From the NCBI GenBank assembly GCA_031421855.1, contig JANOPN010000162.1:1-50481 (forward strand): DNA of 50,481 bases, written 5' to 3'. Below are positions 1-8,378 of the stretch, one piece after another. The first letter of the stretch is position 1; each line of letters starts with the position of its first letter. The stretch comes from JAAFHN01 sp031421855. Lineage in GTDB: Bacteria > Pseudomonadota > Gammaproteobacteria > Burkholderiales > Burkholderiaceae_C. Below the pieces are notes generated by a model. It searched no databases, was not told where the DNA came from, and worked only from the letters and a program-made list of their open reading frames with translations. A program made the translations under genes and the position numbers.

Positions 1-354
1 GCTGTTCGCCATTTAAAGAGGTACGTGAGCTGGGTTTAAAACGTCGTGAGACAGTTTGGTCCCTATCTTCCGTGGGCGCTGCAGATTTGAGGAAGCCTGC
101 TCCTAGTACGAGAGGACCGGAGTGGACATACCTCTGGTGTACCTGTTGTCACGCCAGTGGCATCGCAGGGTAGCTAAGTATGGAAGAGATAACCGCTGAA
201 AGCATCTAAGCGGGAAACTCGTTTCAAGATGAGATCTGCCGGGGCCCTGAGCCCCCTAAAGAGTCGTTCTAGACCAGGACGTTGATAGGTCAGGTGTGGA
301 AGCGCAGCAATGCGTTAAGCTAACTGATACTAATTGCTCGTGAGGCTTGACCCT
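1..354 (+). rRNA. rrl: 23S ribosomal RNA, 3' end (partial)
   Basis: This is the 3' part of the large-subunit rRNA, cut by the window start. The sarcin-ricin loop core AGTACGAGAGGACCGG is visible near 106-121. It is followed by the conserved 3' domain, with GTTGATAGGTC near 281 and GCGTTAAGCTAACTGATACT near 311. The 3' end is placed at about 354 by comparison with the usual ending GAGGCTTGACCCT; the exact processing site cannot be read from sequence. The 5S gene follows on the same strand, so this is the distal end of an rrn operon. Confidence 0.97.
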
Positions 355-515
355 ATAACTTTGACACTTTTACAGTCGTCAATTGTTTATGAGGGCGTTT
401 GCCAATGATGTCTATGAAGACGTAATCGAAATTTGTGCTCAGCACTTCTGATAAAACTCTATGAATTGGATGGTTTGATTGACCCTTTGCGGTTGATCAA
501 TTCGTCGACAAGTTA
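355..515 (+). other. 23S-5S internal transcribed spacer
   Basis: This 161-bp spacer holds no tRNA-like cloverleaf. An imperfect inverted repeat, TTGATTGACC at 475-484 and GGTTGATCAA at 491-500, lies just before the 5S gene and could form part of the processing stem. That role is inferred from position only. Confidence 0.6.
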
Positions 516-629
516 TGCCTGATGACCATAGCAAGGTGGTACCACTCCTTCCCATCCCGAACAGGACAGTGAAACGCCTTAGCGCCGATGATAGTGCGGG
601 TTCCCGTGTGAAAGTAGGACATTGTCAGG
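516..629 (+). rRNA. rrf: 5S ribosomal RNA
   Basis: This is a complete 5S rRNA of about 114 nt. The 5' end TGCCTGATGACCATAGCAAG pairs with the 3' end ATTGTCAGGC to form helix I. The internal blocks CCACTCCTTCCCATCCCGAA and AGTGCGGGTTCCC are typical of proteobacterial 5S. A strong terminator follows 15 nt later, making this the last gene of the rrn operon. Open frames crossing it are not genes. The ends may be off by one or two bases. Confidence 0.96.
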
Positions 630-642
630 CTTCTATAGCAAG

Positions 643-678
643 AAAAAGGCCCAGTCGTTTGACTGGGTCTTTTTTTTA
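643..678 (+). terminator. Rho-independent terminator of the rrn operon
   Basis: An A-rich run precedes the stem CCCAGTC (650-656), loop GTTT and GACTGGG (661-667), followed by a long T-run. The flanking A and T runs extend the pairing. It lies immediately after 5S and ends the ribosomal transcript. Confidence 0.93.
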
Positions 679-766
679 TTCAAAATTTGCTTTGCTGTAT
701 TTGAGAGTTGTCGGGATCAATTGGGATCGTCGATGCAGACTATTTGATTGTCTCGGAGCCAGCTCG

Positions 767-792
767 GAGCTAGGAGCTCGAGCTAGGAGCTC
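767..792. repeat. Two tandem copies of a 13-bp unit
   Basis: The unit GAGCTAGGAGCTC occurs twice back to back in the gap between the rrn terminator and the NUDIX gene. Each unit is itself nearly self-complementary (GAGCT...AGCTC). No gene or known site explains it. The rest of the gap 679-833 shows nothing recognisable. Confidence 0.7.
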
Positions 793-833
793 GGCCAAGG
801 GGCTGCGGTTCTTCGCGCGCCCATGCCTGTATC

Positions 834-1289
834 TCACCCAACATCGATTTCGTGAAAACCCATTCTCCCCAATCGGTGATCCTCGAAGTAGCGCTCTAGC
901 GTGACTTGTACGGTGCGAAATGCAATCTCGCTCCACGGGATTTCCTCTTGTCTGAAGAGCCTCGCTTCTATGGTCTCGTGCCCTGGGTTGAAGTCTTCGC
1001 TGAGTAGCTTGGCTGTGTAGAAAAGGTGCACTTGCCCCACTCTTGCCACGTTGATCAGGCTAAAGAGTGGCCCCATCTCGATTTGCGCACCGGCCTCTTC
1101 GTCGGTTTCGCGCTTGGCCCCTTGTGCCGTCGTCTCGTCAAGCTCCATGAATCCCGCCGGTAGCGTCCACTTGCCCCAGCGTGGCTCGATGTTTCTCTTG
1201 CATAACAACACCCGGTGCTCCCCATCATCACCCGTCACCCCGCAAATCGTCCCAACCACGTTCAACGGGTTCTCGTAATGAACCAGCAT
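834..1289 (-). CDS. NUDIX hydrolase (ADP-ribose pyrophosphatase-like)
   Basis: This 151-residue NUDIX-fold protein should hydrolyse a nucleoside diphosphate linked to another group, using a divalent metal. The NUDIX box begins at about residue 46. It has the required Gly, the Glu six positions later, then RETDEEAG as the REUXEEXG core, so the catalytic glutamates are intact. A run of Cys, Lys and Arg before the box and the motif PRWGKWTLPAGF match the small ADP-ribose/NADH pyrophosphatase-like subgroup. The start is the ATG at 1289; no strong ribosome-binding site is seen. It is divergent from groES. The exact substrate cannot be told from sequence. Confidence 0.88.
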   Translation of the reverse strand: MLVHYENPLNVVGTICGVTGDDGEHRVLLCKRNIEPRWGKWTLPAGFMELDETTAQGAKRETDEEAGAQIEMGPLFSLINVARVGQVHLFYTAKLLSEDFNPGHETIEARLFRQEEIPWSEIAFRTVQVTLERYFEDHRLGRMGFHEIDVG

Positions 1290-1345
1290 GCACTTCGAAC
1301 ATACCGCTCGGTCGCAGAAAATTGCAAATTTATATCTTGCTCATC

Positions 1346-1374
1346 TTGAAAAAGCGGGGATGAGGAACTATCAT
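1346..1374 (+). promoter_or_regulatory. Predicted sigma-70-type promoter of groESL
   Basis: TTGAAA at 1346-1351 and TATCAT at 1369-1374 are separated by 17 bp, a good housekeeping promoter. The -35 region also reads CTTGAAA (1345-1351), the heat-shock sigma-32 -35 motif, but no good sigma-32 -10 follows. The -10 box abuts the CIRCE element, as expected for repression by HrcA. Confidence 0.75.
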
Positions 1375-1400
1375 CAGCACTCACCGATAGCGAGTGCTAG
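1374..1400 (+). promoter_or_regulatory. CIRCE operator (HrcA binding site)
   Basis: The halves TCAGCACTC (1374-1382) and GAGTGCTAG (1392-1400) are separated by 9 bp. This matches the CIRCE consensus TTAGCACTC-N9-GAGTGCTAA with one difference per half. HrcA binds CIRCE and represses groESL until heat shock. The site lies at the expected transcription start, about 90 bp before groES. The hrcA gene is not in this window. Confidence 0.92.
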
Positions 1401-1488
1401 CGCTCGGGATTTGCTTTGCTCCAAGTAAAAGCAATCGTCACATATCGAGTCGAGTCAGATTTTTTTGAACGTCCCACTAGGAGAAAAC

Positions 1489-1779
1489 ATGAAACTGCGT
1501 CCACTGGGCGATCGCGTGATCGTCAAACGGCTGGAAAACGAAACCAAGACCGCATCAGGCATTTACATCCCTGACAACGCTGCTGAAAAGCCTGACCAAG
1601 GTGAAGTACTTGCTGTCGGTCCGGGCAAGACCAATGACAAGGGCGAGCTAAAGGCACTGACCGTCGCTGTTGGCGACCGTGTTTTGTTTGGCAAGTACAG
1701 CGGTCAAACCGTCAAAGTTGACGGTGACGAGTTGCTCGTCATGAAAGAAGACGATCTGTTCGCAGTCGTTGAGAAGTAA
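1489..1779 (+). CDS. groS: Co-chaperonin GroES (Hsp10)
   Basis: This 96-residue protein forms the heptameric lid that closes the GroEL folding chamber in the cytoplasm. It begins MKLRPLGDRVIVKRLE, contains the mobile-loop region ETKTASGIYIPDNAAEKP and ends DDLFAVVEK, all typical of GroES. The chosen start is the ATG at 1489, preceded by AGGAG at 1479-1483; an in-frame upstream start would add eight residues that no GroES has. groEL follows after 28 nt. The pair is under the CIRCE-controlled promoter upstream. Confidence 0.98.
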   Translation: MKLRPLGDRVIVKRLENETKTASGIYIPDNAAEKPDQGEVLAVGPGKTNDKGELKALTVAVGDRVLFGKYSGQTVKVDGDELLVMKEDDLFAVVEK

Positions 1780-1807
1780 TTCGTAGAACTGAACCTGGAG
1801 AATACAA

Positions 1808-3460
1808 ATGGCAGCAAAAGACGTGGTTTTCGGCGGCGAAGCGCGCGCCCGCATGGTTGAGGGTGTGAACATCCTTGCAAACGCAGTGAAAGTAACCTTG
1901 GGACCAAAAGGTCGCAACGTGGTGTTGGAGCGCTCATTCGGTGCACCGACCGTGACCAAAGACGGTGTGTCGGTCGCCAAAGAAATTGAGCTCAAAGACA
2001 AGCTCATGAACATGGGCGCACAGATGGTCAAAGAAGTGGCATCGAAAACCAGCGATATCGCTGGCGACGGAACCACAACTGCTACCGTTTTGGCCCAAGC
2101 AATCGTTCGCGAAGGCATGAAGTATGTCGCCGCAGGCATGAACCCAATGGATCTGAAACGCGGCATCGACAAGGCCGTAGTTGCCTTGGTTGCAGAGTTG
2201 AAAAAGGCTTCCAAAGCCACCACCACCAGCAAAGAAATTGCTCAAGTGGGTTCAATTTCAGCGAACTCGGATGAAACCATCGGCAAGATCATCGCTGACG
2301 CGATGGACAAAGTCGGTAAAGAAGGCGTCATCACCGTTGAAGACGGCAAATCGCTTGAGAGCGAATTGGATGTGGTCGAAGGCATGCAGTTCGACCGCGG
2401 CTACCTGTCACCGTACTTCATCAACAACCCTGAGAAGCAAGCTGCGCTGATGGATAACCCATTTGTGCTGCTGTATGACAAAAAAATCAGCAACATCCGC
2501 GACTTGCTGCCGATTTTGGAGCAAGTGGCTAAAGCTGGCCGTCCAATGCTCATCATTGCTGAAGATGTCGAGGGCGAAGCACTAGCAACCTTGGTTGTCA
2601 ACACGATCCGTGGCATTTTGAAAGTTGTTGCAGTCAAGGCGCCTGGCTTTGGCGATCGCCGCAAAGCCATGTTGGAAGACATTGCCATCCTGACCGGTGG
2701 CAAAGTCATTGCTGAAGAAGTGGGCTTGACGCTCGAAAAAGTGACTTTGGCAGACCTTGGTTCAGCCAAGCGCGTCGAGGTCGGCAAAGAGAACACCATC
2801 ATCATTGACGGCGCAGGCGCGGCCGCTGACATCGAAGCCCGCGTGAAGCAAGTTCGCGTGCAAATCGAAGAAGCGACCTCGGACTACGACCGCGAAAAAT
2901 TGCAAGAGCGCGTGGCCAAATTGGCCGGTGGCGTTGCAGTCATCAAGGTTGGCGCTGCCACCGAAGTCGAGATGAAAGAAAAGAAAGCTCGCGTTGAAGA
3001 CGCCCTGCACGCAACACGCGCAGCCGTCGAAGAGGGCATCGTTGCCGGTGGCGGCGTCGCATTCTTGCGTGCCAAACAAGCTGTCGGCGCGCTCAAAGGC
3101 GACAACGCAGACCAAGACGCCGGCATCAAGCTCGTCATGCGCGCCATTGAAGCACCGCTGCGCGAAATCGTTTACAACGCAGGCGGCGAGGCCTCGGTGG
3201 TTGTCAATGCAGTGTTGAACGGCAAGGGCAACTACGGCTTCAATGCAGCTAACGATACCTACGGCGACATGATCGAAATGGGTATTTTGGACCCAACCAA
3301 AGTGACGCGTACCGCATTGCAAAACGCAGCGTCGGTGGCATCACTCATGTTGACAACCGAATGCATGGTTTCGGAGTCACCAAAGGACGACGCACCTGCC
3401 GGGGGCATGGGCGGCGGCGGAATGGGCGGTATGGGTGGCATGGGCGACATGGGCATGTAA
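1808..3460 (+). CDS. groL: Chaperonin GroEL (Hsp60)
   Basis: At 550 residues this is the full normal length of the ATP-dependent chaperonin that folds non-native proteins inside a double-ring chamber with GroES. It begins MAAKDVVFGGEARARMVEGV and has the ATP-site segment GDGTTTATVLA at about residue 86. It keeps the family patterns KAPGFGDRRKAMLEDIA and AAVEEGIVAGGGVAFLRA and ends in the usual Gly-Met-rich tail (GGMGGMGGMGDMGM). GGAG at 1797-1800 precedes the ATG. It is co-transcribed with groES, and a strong terminator follows. It is the only chaperonin gene in the window. Confidence 0.99.
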   Translation: MAAKDVVFGGEARARMVEGVNILANAVKVTLGPKGRNVVLERSFGAPTVTKDGVSVAKEIELKDKLMNMGAQMVKEVASKTSDIAGDGTTTATVLAQAIVREGMKYVAAGMNPMDLKRGIDKAVVALVAELKKASKATTTSKEIAQVGSISANSDETIGKIIADAMDKVGKEGVITVEDGKSLESELDVVEGMQFDRGYLSPYFINNPEKQAALMDNPFVLLYDKKISNIRDLLPILEQVAKAGRPMLIIAEDVEGEALATLVVNTIRGILKVVAVKAPGFGDRRKAMLEDIAILTGGKVIAEEVGLTLEKVTLADLGSAKRVEVGKENTIIIDGAGAAADIEARVKQVRVQIEEATSDYDREKLQERVAKLAGGVAVIKVGAATEVEMKEKKARVEDALHATRAAVEEGIVAGGGVAFLRAKQAVGALKGDNADQDAGIKLVMRAIEAPLREIVYNAGGEASVVVNAVLNGKGNYGFNAANDTYGDMIEMGILDPTKVTRTALQNAASVASLMLTTECMVSESPKDDAPAGGMGGGGMGGMGGMGDMGM

Positions 3461-3518
3461 CGCCTATGTACGGCTGGTAACTCGTTTTCGCGAGTTACTG
3501 GTTGTTCAGCAACTTGAA

Positions 3519-3560
3519 CAAAAAAACCCCCGCGTACTGCGAAGTACTCGGGGGTTTTTT
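3519..3560 (+). terminator. Rho-independent terminator of groESL
   Basis: The stem CCCCCGCGTACT, loop GCGA and AGTACTCGGGGG contain a single internal mismatch, with an A-run before and a run of six T after. Being symmetrical, it can also stop the converging minus-strand transcript of the neighbouring thioredoxin-fold gene, which ends at 3572. Confidence 0.93.
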
Positions 3561-3571
3561 ACGTCTGACGA

Positions 3572-5164
3572 TCAAGAGGCGGAGAACTTGATGGCCTCGC
3601 AAGCGGACTTTGCATCACTTGTCTTAGGCATCTTCCCGCAAAGCCCGGTTTTAGCTGCTTCGAGTCGTTTGGAAGTCTGAACACGATCAGCGGCATTGCC
3701 CGCGCTCCAGCCTTGTACTTTGGTCGCCATGCGAGCAATCGAACGTTGCGTGCGCGCGTAAAAATGCTCGGTCGTGCCGGCTTGAGTCAGCACCTGAAGC
3801 GCAACAGCTTCAATGCGCCTGCTGTCGCTGGGTGCGAGGTCAACCAAATTGGACACAAAGCCGCTGCCCCATTGAGCGCGAGTCGCAGCGCCTTGCGATG
3901 TCGTCCAGGCCTTTTCATACCAATCAAGCGCAGCGGCTGTGTCTTTGCGTTTCTTGGCGTTGCCACCCAAAACCAGCATGTGATAGTAGGGCGCAACTGC
4001 GCTCGGCAACTCCGCTTTGAGTAATGCGTCTGACTGCGCCGCATCGCCGAGCTGACTGAACAGCTGCGCAGCCGCGGGCACGACAGCTTGGCGCTCGTAG
4101 CGGTCTGTCGTTGCAGTTGCTATTTTCTGAGTTGCCAGCATCGCTTGAGATACCAATGCACTCCTCGCCGCTTTTGCGGGTGCGGTCAACAACTCGTCCA
4201 AACTCATGCGCGCGGACCATGCATCCAGCTGCTCCGCCCGAGTCAAACGCGTACCGCTCAATGCCCTCGCCAAAACAGCATCAATCGACAGCACCAAACG
4301 GTCGCGCTCGACGCTGGCCAACTTATGAATGGCCTTGACCAGTGGTTCAGAGTAGCCCATCCACGTGTCGTTGAGTGCTGCACTGCGGGTTTCAGATGCC
4401 GCCAACTCACCGACCACCAAGGCGGCCTCGGCGGCCCAAGCGGGTGCGGAGTTGAGTTTGTCGTCTTGAGCCTGCACGACCAACGCACGCATGCGTAGCC
4501 GATCTTTGACGCCACCAGCTGGCGCGCGATCTGCAAGTCTGACAAAGGTATCAGCCAAAGGCGCGGCTCCGCTGGCTTGCTTCTCGTCGGTATCCCACGA
4601 GTAAAAAGCCAGCAGCGACCACTGCGCCTCGGTCAATGTTTGACCCACAAGCGCCCGCTGCACGAGGTCTTTCGCGGGGATGGTTGCGCCAATCGACGCT
4701 TGCATCGTCGCAAGATAACGCTCGGGGTCAACCTCACCGGGCAGGCGGGTGATTTCAACGCCCTTGGCATCCATTACCACCATCGTCGGATAACCGCGTA
4801 CCTTGTATTCCTGCGCAACCTTTTGCGATCCGGGCTTGTCACCATCCACATGCACCATCACAAATGACTTGGACAAACGCGCGAAGTCACTGCGAGAAAA
4901 AAGCGTGGCCTTGACTTGGTTGCACGGCGGGCACCACACTGCGCCCCAATACAAAAAGACGGGCTTGGATTGCGCTTTGGCAGTGGCAAATGCCTTGCTG
5001 ACATCGCTCATGTTGGCGGACTCAACCCACGACACACCGGCGGCAGTAGCGGCCGCGGCAGCGGACGGCGCAGCAGTCGCAGCAAATGATGCCGAGCAGG
5101 TGCCGAGAAACAGCAAACAGGCGGCGAACACATGGGACGATCGAATAAAGGTGCGTAGTTTCAC
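3572..5164 (-). CDS. Exported thioredoxin-fold protein with long C-terminal helical region
   Basis: This 530-residue protein starts with a signal peptide (basic start, hydrophobic core at about 12-24, cleavage near residue 29) and an Ala-rich linker. A thioredoxin domain follows at about 45-160. It has the redox motif WCPPC (Trp77, Cys78, Cys81) and the cis-Pro loop GYPTMVVMD, so it should act in dithiol-disulfide exchange outside the cytoplasm. Residues 170-530 are mostly Ala/Leu-rich helix with repeat-like character and no domain I recognise. There is no DsbD-type membrane part. It is transcribed alone. The redox role is supported by the motif; the partner is unknown. Confidence 0.8.
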   Translation of the reverse strand: MKLRTFIRSSHVFAACLLFLGTCSASFAATAAPSAAAAATAAGVSWVESANMSDVSKAFATAKAQSKPVFLYWGAVWCPPCNQVKATLFSRSDFARLSKSFVMVHVDGDKPGSQKVAQEYKVRGYPTMVVMDAKGVEITRLPGEVDPERYLATMQASIGATIPAKDLVQRALVGQTLTEAQWSLLAFYSWDTDEKQASGAAPLADTFVRLADRAPAGGVKDRLRMRALVVQAQDDKLNSAPAWAAEAALVVGELAASETRSAALNDTWMGYSEPLVKAIHKLASVERDRLVLSIDAVLARALSGTRLTRAEQLDAWSARMSLDELLTAPAKAARSALVSQAMLATQKIATATTDRYERQAVVPAAAQLFSQLGDAAQSDALLKAELPSAVAPYYHMLVLGGNAKKRKDTAAALDWYEKAWTTSQGAATRAQWGSGFVSNLVDLAPSDSRRIEAVALQVLTQAGTTEHFYARTQRSIARMATKVQGWSAGNAADRVQTSKRLEAAKTGLCGKMPKTSDAKSACEAIKFSAS

Positions 5165-5206
5165 GGTGTGTTGCCTAATGGTGGCGTCGAAATCGGGTTT
5201 CAGAAA

Positions 5207-5310
5207 TAGGACTTACGCAAAACCGTCCCAGCCGCGTTGCAACTCCTAGCCGTGCTGTTCGCACTGTCGTCGTCGCTGCGCCTTGCTGGAGCAATTTTGC
5301 GTAAGTCCTA
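5207..5310 (+). mobile_element. 104-bp MITE-like element, copy 1
   Basis: The ends TAGGACTTACGCAAAA and TTTTGCGTAAGTCCTA are perfect 16-bp inverted repeats. The flanks are AGAAA on both sides (5202-5206 and 5311-5315), which looks like a 5-bp target duplication. The interior is too short for a transposase and nearly identical to the copies at 8183 and 22554. It lies between two minus-strand genes. Confidence 0.85.
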
Positions 5311-5348
5311 AGAAAAAAGAGTCAGCTGATTTTAGGGATCAAATCTCA

Positions 5349-6311
5349 TCAAGTGTCACGGTTGGCAACCACGTCGCCGTCGATCGCCAGCGCCCCGCCT
5401 GACACCAACGACTGCACTGCCGACTGCGCCCATGCGCCCAGCGACTGCCCTTTGGCATAAACGCCATGAGCCAATGCGAAGTACGGTGTCGTCTCGATCC
5501 ACCGCAGCAGCGACGCAAGAGAAGTCCTTTGAATTTCAAGCATCTTGAACTTGATGAGCACCTTCATGCCGTGCATCGCATGCTTGTCTGGGTTGGCTTC
5601 AAAGTACGCCAATCGCGCCCGCGCCCGAGCCAGTGCCTCCGCCACATCGTTGAAAACCGCGCCATGACCCGGAATCACGTACAGCGGCTGGAGCGCTTCG
5701 ATCACATCCAACGTAGCGCCAACCTCGCGAAATGCATCGATGCCCTCAAGCGCCGGAAAGACGACCCCAAACCCGTTGTTCCAAAGCGCATCGGCCGAAA
5801 TCAAGCCGCGACTCGTGGGGTGAAACAGCACGACGCTGTGCGGGTCATGCCCTGGCGCGGCATGGACTTCAAACAAGTCGTCGCTCAACATGATCGGCTC
5901 GCCGGGCACGAGCGTCGCATCAAACGCGAATCGCTCGCACTGCTGACCTGTTGCGCTGAACGTCAGCGCCGATTCGTCCCAATCGCGCACTTCACGGGCG
6001 TGACCGGGTGGAATCAGCAGTTGTGCCCCAGGCCAGCGGCGCACCACGCTGGCGTTGCCGCCGCAGTGGTCGCTGTGCAAGTGGGTGTTGATGACTTGGG
6101 TGACATCAACCCGGTCGGCTCGCGACGTGTCAGCCCACGCTTGCAGCGTGGCCTCAATCAAACTGACCGTTTGCGCGGCATGGGTCACGTAGCCCGTGTC
6201 GACAACTGCCGCGCCAGCTGACCCCATGACGATGATTGTGTTCGACGAAAGCCATCCACGCTCTAAAACGCAGAAATTAGCAGGAATTTGACACTTGGTC
6301 AGCGGATTCAT
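5349..6311 (-). CDS. MBL-fold metallo-hydrolase
   Basis: This metallo-beta-lactamase-fold hydrolase of about 320 residues carries the zinc motif THLHSDHCGGN (HxHxDH), a later AAPGHDPHS histidine and IPGHGAVF. These are the usual ligands of a two-metal site, as in glyoxalase II-like and other thioester or ester hydrolases. The C-terminal part is helical. The 3' gene of a pair with the acyl-CoA ligase, it may hydrolyse a related thioester (inference). The start is uncertain: the ATG at 6311 lies inside a dispersed repeat, and a TTG at 6353 would add 14 residues that are also mostly repeat-encoded. No clear ribosome-binding site decides between them. Confidence 0.82.
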   Translation of the reverse strand: MNPLTKCQIPANFCVLERGWLSSNTIIVMGSAGAAVVDTGYVTHAAQTVSLIEATLQAWADTSRADRVDVTQVINTHLHSDHCGGNASVVRRWPGAQLLIPPGHAREVRDWDESALTFSATGQQCERFAFDATLVPGEPIMLSDDLFEVHAAPGHDPHSVVLFHPTSRGLISADALWNNGFGVVFPALEGIDAFREVGATLDVIEALQPLYVIPGHGAVFNDVAEALARARARLAYFEANPDKHAMHGMKVLIKFKMLEIQRTSLASLLRWIETTPYFALAHGVYAKGQSLGAWAQSAVQSLVSGGALAIDGDVVANRDT

Positions 6312-6339
6312 TGGGTTTGGTGCTGCGAAATAGATAGTA
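6288..6339 (-). repeat. Dispersed ~45-bp repeat, copy 1
   Basis: Read on the minus strand it has the family core ACCAAACCCAATGAATCC followed by GCTGACCAAGTG. It lies after the fadD stop and runs into the start of the MBL hydrolase, providing its likely ATG (6311). Confidence 0.85.
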
Positions 6340-6359
6340 CTGATCGACCCCAATGCAGC

Positions 6360-8069
6360 TTACTTGCCAGCCCGCAATTCGCGTCGCAATATCTTGCCGA
6401 CATTGGTTTTGGGCAAATCGTCGCGGAACTCGATGTATTTGGGCACTTTGTAGCCTGTGAGCTCCTTGCGGCAATACTTCATCACGTCTTCTTCATTCAA
6501 GTGGCTGTCGCTCTTCACCACGAACACCTTGATCGCCTCGCCCTGTTTTGCGTCTGCCACGCCAATCGCGGCGCACTCCAGCACGCCGGGGCACAGCGAG
6601 ATGACTTGCTCCAACTCATTGGGGAACACGTTGAAGCCGCTGACCAAAATCATGTCTTTTTTGCGGTCAACGATGCGACTGAAGCCTCGTGTGTCCATGA
6701 TGCCCACGTCGCCCGTTCGCATGTAGCCATCATGGGTGAATGCTTTTTCATTCTCTTCGGGCTGGTTGTAATAGCCCACCATCACGTTGGGGCCTTTGAT
6801 GCAAATTTCACCCGACTCGCCCAGTGCCACGTCGTTGCCGTCATCGTCTTTCATCGCAATCAATACGCCGGGCAGCGGCAAGCCAATCGTGCCGGTAAAG
6901 GTTGCGCTCGTGCTCAGGTTGTTCGTGCCGCCCGCACAGGTCTCCGACATGCCCCAGCCCTCAATCATGGGGCAACCCGTCATTTTGAGCCAAGCCTTTG
7001 CTGTGGCTTCGGTTGCGGCCATGCCACCCGCTTGCGTGATCGCCAGCCCGCTGAAGTCAACACTTGGAAACTGCGGGTGGTTGAGAAGGGCGTTAAAGAG
7101 CGTGTTCACGCCCGGAAACACATGAAATTTGCGCTTTTTCAGCACCTCAATGAACTTGCCAAAGTCACGCGGATTGGGCACCAAGGTCAAGTGCGCTCCC
7201 CAGCGAATCACCACCAAACTCAAGCCCAGCGCGAAGATGTGATACAGCGGCAAGGCCGCAATCGCGTTGACTTCGCTTGGGTCGTGGATGCCTTTGGCAT
7301 GCAGGGCCGGGGTAAACCACCCTTCGGTTTGCAACACGGCCGCGATCACGTTGCGGTGCGTCAACACGGCGCCCTTGCTCAACCCGGTCGTGCCGCCGGT
7401 GTATTGCAAAAACGCAATCGAATCCAAAGTCAGCTCGGACGCGGGCTTGAGCGTCATGCCCGTACCCTCGGCCACCGCGCGGTTGAAGCCGGTCACGGTT
7501 CGGCCATTGGTCAACGGGATCTTGAAGGCAGGCACCATTTTGGCCAAGTGCCGAACCGCAAACGTGAGCCATGTGCCGTACCAAAAGCCAAGCAAATCAC
7601 CCATGCTGGCCATGATCACGTGCTTGATCTGGGTTTTATCGATGACATCGCTCAGTGTTTTGGCAAAATTTTCAAGCACCACGATTGCCTCGGCGCCCGA
7701 GTCTTTCATTTGGTGCTCAAGCTCGCGCGCGGTGTACAGCGGGTTCACATTCACGCAGACGTAGCCGGCACGCAAAATCGCCGACATCGTCACGCTGAAC
7801 TGCGGCACATTGGGCAGCATGATCGCCACCCGCGCACCCGGCTTGAGCCCCAAGCTTTGCAAATACGCTCCCAGCGCCGAGCTCAAATCATCCAGCTCGC
7901 GGTAGCTTTGCCAGCGGTCCATGCACACGGCATAGGGTTTTTGGGCGTTTTTGCGAAACGACTCTTCCAGCATGTGCACCACCGAGCGGTATTGCTCGGG
8001 CTTGACGTCGCGCGGCATGGACTCGGGGTAAGACTGGTACCAAACGGGGGTTGCAGCAGATGCGGCCAT
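6360..8069 (-). CDS. fadD: Long-chain fatty-acid-CoA ligase (AMP-forming)
   Basis: This 569-residue adenylate-forming enzyme should activate fatty acids to acyl-CoA through an acyl-AMP, feeding beta-oxidation. The phosphate-binding motif YTGGTTGLSKGAVLTHRN lies at about 220-237. It also has GWGMSETCAG at about 370 and YMRTGDVG and DRKKDMILVSGFNVFP further on. The C-terminal catalytic lysine region is VGKILRRELR. Length and motifs match FadD. The ATG at 8069 is preceded by an AGGAGA-like site (rev. strand of 8073-8080). It forms a minus-strand unit with the MBL hydrolase downstream. Chain-length preference cannot be told. Confidence 0.93.
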   Translation of the reverse strand: MAASAATPVWYQSYPESMPRDVKPEQYRSVVHMLEESFRKNAQKPYAVCMDRWQSYRELDDLSSALGAYLQSLGLKPGARVAIMLPNVPQFSVTMSAILRAGYVCVNVNPLYTARELEHQMKDSGAEAIVVLENFAKTLSDVIDKTQIKHVIMASMGDLLGFWYGTWLTFAVRHLAKMVPAFKIPLTNGRTVTGFNRAVAEGTGMTLKPASELTLDSIAFLQYTGGTTGLSKGAVLTHRNVIAAVLQTEGWFTPALHAKGIHDPSEVNAIAALPLYHIFALGLSLVVIRWGAHLTLVPNPRDFGKFIEVLKKRKFHVFPGVNTLFNALLNHPQFPSVDFSGLAITQAGGMAATEATAKAWLKMTGCPMIEGWGMSETCAGGTNNLSTSATFTGTIGLPLPGVLIAMKDDDGNDVALGESGEICIKGPNVMVGYYNQPEENEKAFTHDGYMRTGDVGIMDTRGFSRIVDRKKDMILVSGFNVFPNELEQVISLCPGVLECAAIGVADAKQGEAIKVFVVKSDSHLNEEDVMKYCRKELTGYKVPKYIEFRDDLPKTNVGKILRRELRAGK

Positions 8070-8182
8070 GGTGTTCTCCTAGTTGGCAATATTCTGGCGG
8101 TGATCGAGGCTCGTCAGTGAGCGGATAAACACTGAAGGGCGACACCGCAAACCGATCGGCGGCAAAAGCCCCAAAACACCTT

Positions 8183-8286
8183 TAGGACTTACGCAAAACC
8201 GCCCCAGCCGCGTTGCAGCTCCTAGCCGTGCTATTCGCACTGTCGTCGTCGCTGCGCCTTGCTGGGACAATTTTGCGTAAGTCCTA
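8183..8286 (+). mobile_element. 104-bp MITE-like element, copy 2
   Basis: It has the same perfect 16-bp terminal inverted repeats as copy 1, with only a few internal differences. The flanks are ACCTT on both sides (8178-8182 and 8287-8291), a clean 5-bp target duplication. Inner segments CCCAGC and GCTGGG also pair, so a single strand can fold back over most of its length. Confidence 0.88.
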
Positions 8287-8330
8287 ACCTTAAAACGGGC
8301 GATTTCGATCATTTTTATGGAAAATATGCC

Positions 8331-8378
8331 CACGGTCTCCGAATCTATTGAGTTCGTTGCTATGCAAATAGTAGTAAC
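8331..8378 (-). repeat. Dispersed ~45-bp repeat, copy 2
   Basis: On the minus strand it reads ATAGCAACGAACTCAATAGA followed by TTCGGAGACCGTG. It lies between two divergent genes, just upstream of the ribosome-binding site of the serine hydrolase. Confidence 0.82.

Noticed and set aside
515..904. Open frame starting in the 5S rRNA
   Set aside because: It overlaps 5S rRNA and the rrn terminator and has no protein-like features.
1648..3322. Several open frames antisense to groEL
   Set aside because: They are mirror frames of a highly expressed conserved gene; no domains or ribosome-binding sites.
5207..5310. The 104-bp element as a tRNA or small RNA gene
   Set aside because: Perfect terminal inverted repeats with flanking 5-bp duplications fit an inserted element better; no cloverleaf or promoter-terminator pair.
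6288..8120. A 610-codon open frame on the plus strand opposite fadD
   Set aside because: It is antisense to a clear FadD gene, is rich in His/Gln/Arg, lacks any motif and starts in a repeat. Long shadow frames are common in GC-rich genes.
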